A DNA stretch of 64,000 nucleotides from Calliopsis andreniformis. Taxonomy: Eukaryota; Arthropoda; Insecta; Hymenoptera; Andrenidae. Both the position numbers and the translations under genes were made by a program. The notes beneath the pieces are model-generated. The model was not told the origin of the DNA. It saw only the letters and a program-made list of their open reading frames with translations, and searched no databases. The stretch spans positions 26,120,001-26,184,000 of the forward strand of contig NW_027480422.1 in assembly GCF_051401765.1 (NCBI RefSeq), given 5' to 3'. Positions 50,806 to 62,800 of the stretch are shown here, one piece after another; within the stretch, counting starts at the first letter, position 1, and every line of letters begins with the position of its first letter.

Positions 50806-51300
50806 CAGAAGCATAAAATACAATAAAAATACAACAGTTTTTCCATCGTATAACAGGAATAATTGCAAACAGTGTGAAAGTGATGGCCATTTCTACGTTC
50901 CGGGCAACCTTGGCTTCATTCTAGGTCGTCGTTCCACCAGATCGAATAGCTACGTCCTTAGAAGTCAACGCCAGAAGCATAAAATACAATATAAATGCGA
51001 CAGATCTTCCATCGTATAAAATGAATAGTTGCAATCAGTGCGAAAATAATGGTCATTTCTACGTTCCGTGCAACCTAGGCTTGACTCTAGGGCGTTGCTC
51101 CACCAGATCGAATAGGTAGGGCCATAGAAGTCAATGCCCGAATAAAAGAATACAATATAAATACAACAGTTTTTCTATCGTATAAAATGAATAATTGCAA
51201 ACAGTGTGAAAGTAATGGTCACTTCTACTGCTCGGGCAACTGAGGCTTCACTCTATGGCGTTCTTCTACCAGATCGAATAGCTACGGCCTTAGAAGTCAA
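50660..51300. repeat. 10-monomer-offset copy of 49000-49640
   Basis: It shares the CAGATCTTCCATCG and CTACTGCTCGGGCAACTGAGG variants with the upstream copy. The upstream copy has a 1 bp longer AATAATGTATCTTTTCTACG where this one keeps AATAATGGTCATTTCTACG. After about 51335 the copies diverge. Confidence 0.87.
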
Positions 51301-53370
51301 CGCCAGAAGCATAAAATACAATATAAATACAACAGTTTTTCCATCGTATAAAATGAATAATTGCAAACAGTGTGAAACTAATGGTCATTTCTACGTTCCG
51401 GGCAACCTAGGCCTCACTCTAGGGCGATGCTCCACCGGATCGAATATTTAGGGCCTAAGAAGTCAACACCAGAAGCATAAAATACAATAAAAATACAACA
51501 GTTTTTCCATCGTATAGCATGAATAATTAAACCAGAGTGAAAGTGATGGCCATTTCTACCTTCCGGGCAACCTTGGCTTCATTCTAGGTCGTTGTTCTAC
51601 CAGATCGAACAGTTAGGGCCTAAGAAGTCAACGCCAGAAGCATAAAATACAATATAAATACAACAGTTTTTCCATCGTATAAAATGAATAATTGCAAACA
51701 GTGTGAAACAAATGGTCATTTCTACGTTCCGGGCAACCTAGGCTTCACTCTAGGGCGTTGGACCACCACATCGAATAGTTAGGGCCTTAAAAGTCAACGC
51801 CAGAAGCATAAAGTACAATAAAAATCCAACAGTTTTTCCATCGCATAACAGGAATAATTGCAAACAGTGTTAAGGTAATAGTCATTTCTACGCTCCGGTA
51901 AACCTAGGCTTCACTCTAGGTCGTTGCTCCACCAGATCGAGTAGTTAGGGCCTTAGACGTCAACGCCAGAAGCATAAAATAAAATAAAAATACAACACTT
52001 TTTCCATCGCACTCAATTAATGATTGCAAACATTGTGAAGGTAACGGTCATTTCTACGTTCCGGGCAACCTATTCTATACTCTAGGGCGATGCTCCACCG
52101 GACCGAATATTTAGGGCCTAAGAAGTCAACGCCAGAAGCATAAAATACAATAAAAATACAACAGTTTTTCCATAGTATTACAGGAATAATTGCAAACAGT
52201 GTGAAAGTAATGGTCATTTCTACGTTCCGGGCAATCTAGACTTCACTCTAGGGCGTTGCTCCACCGGATCGAATAGTTAGGGCCTTAGAAGTCAACGCCC
52301 GAAGCATAAATTATAAAATTAATAGAACAGTTTTTCCATTGTATAAAACGAATGATTGCAACCAGAGTGAAACTTATGGTCATTTCTACGTTCCGTGCTA
52401 CATAGGATGCACTCTAGGGCGTTGCTCCACCACATCGATTAGCTACGGCCTTAGAAGTCAACGCCAGAAGCATAAAATACAATATAAATACAACAGCTTT
52501 TCCATCGTCTAAAACGAATAATTGCAACCAGTGTGAAAGTAATGGCCATTTCAACGTTACGGGCATCCTAGACTTAACTCTGAGGCATTGCTCCACCAGA
52601 TGGGATAGATAGGGCCTTAGAAGTCAACGCCAGAAGCATACAGTACAATAAAAATCCAACATTTTTTCCATCGTATAACAGGAATAATTGCAAACAGTGT
52701 GAAGGTGATGGTCATTTCTACGCTCCGGTCAACCCAGGCTTCACTCTAGGGCGTTGCTCCACCAGATCGAATAGTTAGGGCCTTAGACGTCAACGCCCGA
52801 AGCATAAAATACAATAAAAATACAACAGTTTTTCCATCGTATAAAAGGAATAATTGCAACCAGTGTGAAAGTAATGGACATTTTTACGTTCCCAGCCACC
52901 TAGGCTTCACTCTAGGGCGTTCTCCCTCCAGATCGAATAGCTACGGCCTAAGAAGTCTACAGCAGAAGGATAAAATACAATATAAATACAACAGTTTTTC
53001 CATCGTATAACAGGAATAATTGCAACCAGAGTGAAGGTGTTGGTCATTTCTAAGTTCCGGGCAACCTAGGCTTCACTCTAGAGCGTTGCTCCACCAGATC
53101 GAATAGCTAGGACCTTAGAAGTCAACGCCAGAAGCACAAAATAAAATAAAAATACAAGAGTTATTCCATTGTATAACAGGAATAATTGCAAACAGTGTGA
53201 AAGATATGGTCATTTCTACGTTGCGGGCATCCTAGGCTTCACTCTAGTGCATTGCTCCACCACATCGAATAGCTACGGCCTTAGAAGTCAACGCCATAAC
53301 TATAAAAAACGATATAAATACAACAGTTTTTCCATTGTATAACAGGAATAATTGCAACCAGTGTGAAAGT
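51301..53370. repeat. Diverged satellite monomers with a long-range module
   Basis: About 12 monomers lie here. 52310-52740 is a module also present at about 9830-10260, 58290-58700 and 62775-63180 (CATAGGATGCACTCTAGG followed by the GTCTAAAACG and GTAATAGTCATTTC or GTGATGGTCATTTC monomers). No other feature is seen. Confidence 0.86.
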
Positions 53371-54930
53371 GATGGTCATTTCTACGTTCCGGGCAACCTA
53401 GGCTTCAGTCTAGGGCATGGTTCCCCCAGATCGAATAGTTAGGGCCTAAGAAGCCTACGCCAGAAGCATAAAATACAATATAAACACCACAGTTTTTCCA
53501 TCGTATAACGGAAATAATTGCAACCAGAGTGAAGGTGATGGTCATTTCTGCATTCCGGGCAACCTAGGCTTCACTCTAGAGCGTTGCTCCACCAGATCGA
53601 ATAGCTAGGACCTTAGAAGTCAACGCCAGAAGCATAAAATACAATACAAATACAACAGTTTTTCCATCGTATAAAATGAATAATTGCAAACAGTGTGAAA
53701 CTAATGGTCATTTCTACGTTCCGGGCAACCTAGGCTTCACTCTAGGGCGTTGCTCTACCAGATCGAATACATAGTGCCATAGAAGTCAACGCCAGAAGCA
53801 TAAAGTACATTAAAAATCCAACAGTTTGTCCATCGTATAACAGGAGTAATTGCCACCAGTGTGAAAGTGATGGTCATTTCTGCATTCCGGGCAACCTAGG
53901 CTTCACTCTAGGGCGTTGCTCCTCCAGATAGAATAGTTAGGCCCAGGAAGTCAACGCCAGAAGCATAAAATAAAATATAAATACAACAGTTTTTCCCTTG
54001 TATAACAGGAATAATTGCAACCAGTGTGAAAGGTATGGTCATTTCTACGTTCCGGGCAACCTAGGCTTCAGTCTAGGGCATGGTTCCCCCAGATCGAATA
54101 GTTAGGGCCTAAGAAGCCTACGCCAGAAGCATAAAATACAATATAAACACCACAGTTTTTCCATCGTATAACGGGAATAATTGCAACCAGAGTGAAGGTG
54201 ATGGTCATTTCTAAGTTCCGGGCAACCTAGGCTTCACTCTAGAGCGTTGCTCCACCAGATCGAATGGCTAGCACCTTAGAAGTCAACGCCAGAAGCACAA
54301 AATAAAATAAAAATACAACAGTTTTTGAATCGTATAACAGGAATAATTGCAAACAGTGTGAAAGATATGGTCATTTCTACGTTTCGGGCAACCTAGGCCT
54401 CACTCTAGGGCGATGCTCCACCGGATCGAATATTTAGGGCCTAAGAAGTCAACGCCAGAAGCATAAAATACAATAAAAATACAAAAGTTTTTCCATCGTA
54501 TAACAGGAATAATTGCAAACAGTGTGAAAGTGATGGCCATTTCTACGTTCCGGGCAACCTTGGCTTCATTCTAGGTCGTCGTTCCACCAGATCGAATAGC
54601 TACGTCCTTAGAAGTCAACGCCAGAAGCATAAAATACAATATAAATGCGACAGATCTTCCATCGTATAAAATGAATAGTTGCAATCAGTGCGAAAATAAT
54701 GTATCTTTTCTACGTTCCGTGCAACCTAGGCTTGACTCTGGGGCGTTGCTCCACCAGATCGAATAGGTAGGGCCATAGAAGTCAATGCCCGAATAAAAGA
54801 ATACAATATAAATACAACAGCTTTTCTATCGTATAAAATGAATAATTGCAAACAGTGTGAAAGTAATGGTCACTTCTACTGCTCGGGCAACTGAGGCTTC
54901 ACTCTATGCCGTTGTTCTACCAGATCGAAT
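53371..54930. repeat. 32-monomer-offset copy of 48.3-49.6 kb, with short internal repeat
   Basis: 53630-54930 is the second copy of 48320-49620. In addition 53380-53600 matches 54045-54265 at 664 bp (4 x 166), with the GGGCATGGTTCCCCCAGATCG-type monomer in both places. The copy ends near 54930, where GCTAGGACC replaces GCTACGGCC. Confidence 0.87.
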
Positions 54931-55389
54931 AGCTAGGACCTTAGAAGTCAACGCCAGAAGCACAAAATAAAATAAAAATACAAGAGTTATTCCATCGTAT
55001 AACAGGAATAATTACAACCTGTGTGAAAGTAATGGGCATTTCTACGCTCCGTGCAACCTAGGCTTCACTCTAGGGCGTTGGTCCACCCGGCCGAATAGTT
55101 AGGGCCTTAGAAAACAACTCCAGACTCATCAAATACAATATAAATACAACAGTTTTTCCACGGTATAAAACGAATAATTGCAACCAGTATGAAAGTTATG
55201 GTCATTTATACGTTACGGGCAACCTAGGCTACACCCTAGGGCGTTACTCCACCAAATCGAATAGTTAGGGCCTAAGAAGTCAACGCCAGAAGCATAAAAT
55301 ACAAAATAAATACAACAGTTTTTCCATCGTATAACAAGAATAATTGCAACCAGTGTGAGAGTGATGGTCATTTCTACATTCCGGGAAAC
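54931..55389. repeat. Three diverged monomers before the 27-monomer unit
   Basis: These include one monomer of the AGAAAACAACTCCAGAC subfamily at about 55108-55125. I see no other feature. Confidence 0.84.
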
Positions 55390-58300
55390 CTAGGCTTCAC
55401 TCTAGGGCGTTGCTCCACCAGATCGAATACATAGTGCCATAGGAGTCAACGCCAGAAGCATAAAGTGCATTAAAAATCCAACAGTTTGTCCATCGTATAA
55501 CAGGAGTAATTGCCACCAGTGTGAAAGTGATGGTCATTTCTGCATTCCGGGCAACCTCGGCTTCACTCTAGGGCGTTGCTCCTCCAGATAGAATAGCTAG
55601 GGTCCAGGAAGTCAACGCCAGAAGCATAAAATAAAATATAAATACAACAGTTTTTCCCTTGTATAACAGGAATAATTGCAACCAGTGTGAAAGGTATGGT
55701 CATTTCTACGTTCCGGGCAACCTAGGCTTCACTCTAGGGCGTTGCTCCACCTCATCGGATAGCTGCGGCCTTAGAAGTCAACGCCAGAAGCATAAAATAC
55801 AATAAAAGTACATCAGTTTTTCCATCGTATAACAGGAATAATTGCAACCAGTGTGAAAGGTATTGTCATTTCTACGTTCCGGGCAACCTAGGCTTCACTC
55901 TAGGGCGTTGCTCCTCCAGATAGAATAGTTAGGGCCCAGGAAGTCAACGCCAGAAGCATAAAATAAAATATAAATACAACAGTTTTTCCCTTGTATATCA
56001 GGAATAATTGCAACCAGTGTGAAAGGTATGGTCATTTCTACGTTCCGGGCAACCTAGGCTTCACTCTATGGCGTTGTTCTACCAGATCGAATAGCTACGG
56101 CCTTAGAAGTCAACGCCAGAAGCATAAAATACAATATAAATACAACAGTTTTTCCATCGTATAAAATGAATAATTGCAAACAGTGTGAAACTAATGGTCA
56201 TTTCTACGTCCCGGGCAACCTAGGCTTCACTCTAGGGCGTTGCGCCACCACATCGAATAGTTAGGGCCTTAAAAGTCAATGCCAGAGGAATAAAATACAA
56301 TATAAATACAACAGTTTTTCCATCGTATAAAATGAATAATTGCAAACAGTGTGAAAGTAATGGCCATTTCTACGTTCCGGGCAATCTCGACTTCACTCTA
56401 GGGCGTTGCTCCACTGGATGGAATAGTTAGGGCCTAAGAAGTCAACGCCAGATGCATAAAATACAATATAAATGCAACAGCTTTTCCATCGTCTAAAACG
56501 AATAATTGCAACCAGTGTGAAAGTAATGGCCATTTCAGCGTGTACGGGCATCCTAGACTTAACCCTAAGGCATTGCTCCACCAGATCGAATAGATAGGGC
56601 CTTAGAAGTCAACGCCAGAAGCATAAAGAACAATAAAAATCCAACAGTTTTTCCATCGCATAACAGGAATAATTGCAAACAGTGTGAAGGTAATAGTCAT
56701 GTCTACGCTCCGGTAAACCTAGGCTTCACTCTAGGGCGTTGCTCCACCAGATCGGGTAGTTAGGGCCTCAGACGTCAACGCCAGAAGCATAAAATAAGAT
56801 AAAAATACAACACTTTTTCCATCGCACTCAATTAATGATTGCAAACATTGTGAAAGTAACCGTCATTTCTACGTTCCGGGCAACCTAGGCTTCACTCTAG
56901 GGCGATGCTCCACCGGACCGAATATTTAGGGCCTTAGAAAACAACTCCAGACGCATAAAATACAATAAAAGTACATCAGTTTTTCTATCGTATGACAGGA
57001 ATAATTGCAACCAGAGTGAAAGTGATGGTCATTTCTACGTTCCGGGCGACCTAGGCTACACTCTAGGGCGTCGCTCCACCAAATCGGATAGCTAGGGCCT
57101 TAGAAGTCAACGCCCGAAGCATAAAATACAATAAAAATACAACAGTTTTTCCATCGTATAAAAGGAATAATTGCAACCAGTGTGAAAGTAACGGCCATTT
57201 CTACGTTCCGGGCATCCTAGACTTAACACTGAGGCATTGCTCCACTAGATCGAATACATAGGGCCTAAGAAGTCAACGCCAGAAGCATAAAGTACATTAA
57301 AAATCCAACAGTTTGTCCATCGTATAACAGGAATAATTGCCACCAGTGTGAAAGTGATGGTCATTTCTGCATTCCGGTCAACCTAGGCTTCACTCTAGGG
57401 CGTTGCTCCTCCAGATAGAGTAGCTAGGGCCCAGGAAGTCAACGCCAGAAGCATAAGATACAATATAAATACAACAGTTTTTCCCTTGTATATCAGGAAT
57501 AATTGCAACCAGTGTGAAAGGTATGGTCATTTCTACGTTCCGGGCAACCTAGGCTTCACTCTAGGGCGTTGCTCCACCACATCGGATAGCTGCGGCCATA
57601 GAAGTCAACGCCAGAAGCATAAAATACAATATAAATACAACAGTTTTTCAATCGTATAACAGGAATAATTGCAAACAGTGTGAAAGATATGGTCATGTCT
57701 ACGTTGCGGGCATCCTAGGCTTCACTCTAGGGCATTGCTCCACCACATCGAATAGCTACGGCCTTAGAAGTCAACGCCATAACTATAAAAAGCAATATAA
57801 ATACAACAGTTTTTCCATTGTATAACAGGAATAATTGCAACCAGTGTGAAAGTGATAGTCATTTCTACGTTCCGGGCAACCTAGGCTTCACTCTGGGGCG
57901 TGGTTCCCCCAGATCGAATAGTTAGGGCCTAAGAAGCCTACGCCAGAAGCATAAAATACAATATAAATGCCACAGTTTTTCCATCGTATAACAGGAATAA
58001 TTGCAACCAGAGTGAAGGTGATGGACAGTTCTAAGTTCCGGGCAACCTAGGCTTCACTCTAGAGCGTTGCTCCACCAGATCGAATAGCTAGGACCTTAGA
58101 AGTCAACGCCAGAAGCACAAAATAAAATAAAAATACAAGAGTTATTCCATCGTATAACAGGAATAATTGCAAACAGTGTGAAGGTAATGGTCATTTCTAC
58201 GTTCCGGGCAATCTAGACTTCACTCTAGGGCGTTGCTCCACCGGATCGAATAGTTAGGGCCTTAGAAGTCAACGCCCGAACCATAAAATACAAAATTAAT

Positions 58301-59872
58301 ACAACAGTTTTACCATTGTATAAAACGAGTGATTGCAACCCGAGTGAAACATATGGTCATTTCTACGATCCGTGCAACATAGGATGCACTCTAGGGCGTT
58401 GCTCCACCACATCGATTAGCTACGGCCTTAGAAGTCAACGCCAGAAGCATAAAATACAATATAAATACAACAGCTTTTCCATCGTCTATAACGAATAACT
58501 GCAACCAGTGTGAAAGTAATGGCCATTTCAACGTTACGGGCATCCTAGACTTAACTCTGAGGCATTGCTCCGCCAGATCGAATAGATAGGGCCTTAGAAG
58601 TCAACGCCAGAATCATACAGTACAATAAGAATCCAACAGTTTTTCCATCGTATAACGGGAAAAATTGCAAACAGTGTGAAGGTAATAGTCAGTTCTACGC
58701 TCCGGTCAACCTAGGCTTCACTCTAGGGCGTTGCTCCACCAGATCGAATAGTTAGGGCCTTAGAAGTCAACGCCAGAAGCATAAAATAAAATAAAAATAC
58801 AACAGTTGTTCCATCGTATAACAGGAATAATTACAACCTGTGTGAAATTAATGGGCATTTCTACGTTCCGTGCAACCTAGGCTTCACTCTAGGGCGTTGC
58901 TCCACCAGGTCGGATAGTTAGAGCCTTAGAAAACAACTCCAGACGCATAAAATACAATAAAAATACATCAGTTTTTCCATCGTATAACAGGAATAATTGC
59001 AATCAGAGTGAAAGTGATGGTCATTTCTACGTTCCTTGCGACCTAGCCTACACTCTAGGGCGTTGCTCCACCAGATCGGATAGCTAGGGCCTTAGAAGTC
59101 AACGCCCGAAGCATAAAATGCAAAATTAATAGAACAGTTTTTCAATTGTATAAAACGAATGATTGCAACCAGAGTGAAACTTATGGTCATTTCTACTATC
59201 TGGGCAAGCTAGGCCTCACTCTAGGGCGATGCTCCACCGGATCGAATATTTAGGGCCTAAGAAGTCAACGCCAAAAGCATAAAATACAATAAAAATACAA
59301 CAGTTTTTCCATCGTATAGCATGAATAATTGCAACCAGAGTGAAAGTAATGGTCATTTCTACGTTCCGGGCAACCTAGGCTTCACTCTAGGGCGTTGCAC
59401 CACCACATCGAATAGTTAGGGCCTTAAAAGTCAACGCCAGAAGCATAAAGTACAATAAAAATCCAACAGTTTTTCCATCGCATAACAGGAATAATTGCAA
59501 ACAGTGTGAAGGTAATAGTCATTTCTACGCTCCGGTAAACCTAGGCTTCACTCTAGGGCGTTGCTCCACCAGATCGAATAGTTAGGGCCATAGAAGTCAA
59601 CGCCCGAAGCATAAAATACAAAATAAATAGAACAGTTTTTCCATTGTGTAAAACGAATAATTGAAACCAGTGTGAAAGTTATGGTCATTTCCACGTTCCG
59701 GGCAACCTATGCTTCACCCTAGGGCGTTGCTCCACCTGATCGAATAGTTAGGGCCTAAGAAGTCAACGCCAGAAGCATAAAATACGATATATGTACAACA
59801 GTTTTGCCATCGTATAAAATGAATAATCGCAAACAGTGTGAAGGTAATGGTCATTTCTATGTTCCGGGCAAC
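55390..59872. repeat. 27-monomer higher-order unit, copy 1
   Basis: This 4483 bp unit (27 x 166 plus one base) is followed by a second copy. The extra base is in the TTTCAGCGTGTACGGGCATCC monomer near 56540, and the second copy has it at the same place. The start is set by the shared ATACATAGTGCCATAGGAG and AAAGTGCATTAAAAATCC variants at about 55428 and 59911. Confidence 0.93.
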
Positions 59873-62800
59873 ATAGGCTTCACTCTAGGGCGTTGCTGCA
59901 CCAGATCGAATACATAGTGCCATAGGAGTCAACGCCAGAAGCATAAAGTGCATTAAAAATCCAACAGTTTGTCCATCGTATAACAGGAGTAATTGCCACC
60001 AGTGTGAAAGTGATGGTCATTTCTGCATTCCGGGCAACCTCGGCTTCACTCTAGGGCGTTGCTCCTCCAGATAGAATAGCTAGGGTCCAGGAAGTCAACG
60101 CCAGAAGCATAAAATAAAATATAAATACAACAGTTTTTCCCTTGTATAACAGGAATAATTGCAACCAGTGTGAAAGGTATGGTCATTTCTACGTTCCGGG
60201 CAACCTAGGCTTCACTCTAGGGCGTTGCTCCACCTCATCGGATAGCTGCGGCCTTAGAAGTCAACGCCAGAAGCATAAAATACAATAAAAGTACATCAGT
60301 TTTTCCATCGTATAACAGGAATAATTGCAACCAGTGTGAAAGGTATTGTCATTTCTACGTTCCGGGCAACCTAGGCTTCACTCTAGGGCGTTGCTCCTCC
60401 AGATAGAATAGTTAGGGCCCAGGAAGTCAACGCCAGAAGCATAAAATAAAATATAAATACAACAGTTTTTCCCTTGTATATCAGGAATAATTGCAACCAG
60501 TGTGAAAGGTATGGTCATTTCTACGTTCCGGGCAACCTAGGCTTCACTCTATGGCGTTGTTCTACCAGATCGAATAGCTACGGCCTTAGAAGTCAACGCC
60601 AGAAGCATAAAATACAATATAAATACAACAGTTTTTCCATCGTATAAAATGAATAATTGCAAACAGTGTGAAACTAATGGTCATTTCTACGTCCCGGGCA
60701 ACCTAGGCTTCACTCTAGGGCGTTGCGCCACCACATCGAATAGTTAGGGCCTTAAAAGTCAATGCCAGAGGAATAAAATACAATATAAATACAACAGTTT
60801 TTCCATCGTATAAAATGAATAATTGCAAACAGTGTGAAAGTAATGGCCATTTCTACGTTCCGGGCAATCTCGACTTCACTCTAGGGCGTTGCTCCACTGG
60901 ATGGAATAGTTAGGGCCTAAGAAGTCAACGCCAGATGCATAAAATACAATATAAATGCAACAGCTTTTCCATCGTCTAAAACGAATAATTGCAACCAGTG
61001 TGAAAGTAATGGCCATTTCAGCGTGTACGGGCATCCTAGACTTAACCCTAAGGCATTGCTCCACCAGATCGAATAGATAGGGCCTTAGAAGTCAACGCCA
61101 GAAGCATAAAGAACAATAAAAATCCAACAGTTTTTCCATCGCATAACAGGAATAATTGCAAACAGTGTGAAGGTAATAGTCATGTCTACGCTCCGGTAAA
61201 CCTAGGCTTCACTCTAGGGCGTTGCTCCACCAGATCGGGTAGTTAGGGCCTCAGACGTCAACGCCAGAAGCATAAAATAAGATAAAAATACAACACTTTT
61301 TCCATCGCACTCAATTAATGATTGCAAACATTGTGAAAGTAACCGTCATTTCTACGTTCCGGGCAACCTAGGCTTCACTCTAGGGCGATGCTCCACCGGA
61401 CCGAATATTTAGGGCCTTAGAAAACAACTCCAGACGCATAAAATACAATAAAAGTACATCAGTTTTTCTATCGTATGACAGGAATAATTGCAACCAGAGT
61501 GAAAGTGATGGTCATTTCTACGTTCCGGGCGACCTAGGCTACACTCTAGGGCGTCGCTCCACCAAATCGGATAGCTAGGGCCTTAGAAGTCAACGCCCGA
61601 AGCATAAAATACAATAAAAATACAACAGTTTTTCCATCGTATAAAAGGAATAATTGCAACCAGTGTGAAAGTAACGGCCATTTCTACGTTCCGGGCATCC
61701 TAGACTTAACACTGAGGCATTGCTCCACTAGATCGAATACATAGGGCCTAAGAAGTCAACGCCAGAAGCATAAAGTACATTAAAAATCCAACAGTTTGTC
61801 CATCGTATAACAGGAATAATTGCCACCAGTGTGAAAGTGATGGTCATTTCTGCATTCCGGTCAACCTAGGCTTCACTCTAGGGCGTTGCTCCTCCAGATA
61901 GAGTAGCTAGGGCCCAGGAAGTCAACGCCAGAAGCATAAGATACAATATAAATACAACAGTTTTTCCCTTGTATATCAGGAATAATTGCAACCAGTGTGA
62001 AAGGTATGGTCATTTCTACGTTCCGGGCAACCTAGGCTTCACTCTAGGGCGTTGCTCCACCACATCGGATAGCTGCGGCCATAGAAGTCAACGCCAGAAG
62101 CATAAAATACAATATAAATACAACAGTTTTTCAATCGTATAACAGGAATAATTGCAAACAGTGTGAAAGATATGGTCATGTCTACGTTGCGGGCATCCTA
62201 GGCTTCACTCTAGGGCATTGCTCCACCACATCGAATAGCTACGGCCTTAGAAGTCAACGCCATAACTATAAAAAGCAATATAAATACAACAGTTTTTCCA
62301 TTGTATAACAGGAATAATTGCAACCAGTGTGAAAGTGATAGTCATTTCTACGTTCCGGGCAACCTAGGCTTCACTCTGGGGCGTGGTTCCCCCAGATCGA
62401 ATAGTTAGGGCCTAAGAAGCCTACGCCAGAAGCATAAAATACAATATAAATGCCACAGTTTTTCCATCGTATAACAGGAATAATTGCAACCAGAGTGAAG
62501 GTGATGGACAGTTCTAAGTTCCGGGCAACCTAGGCTTCACTCTAGAGCGTTGCTCCACCAGATCGAATAGCTAGGACCTTAGAAGTCAACGCCAGAAGCA
62601 CAAAATAAAATAAAAATACAAGAGTTATTCCATCGTATAACAGGAATAATTGCAAACAGTGTGAAGGTAATGGTCATTTCTACGTTCCGGGCAATCTAGA
62701 CTTCACTCTAGGGCGTTGCTCCACCGGATCGAATAGTTAGGGCCTTAGAAGTCAACGCCCGAACCATAAAATACAAAATTAATACAACAGTTTTACCATT

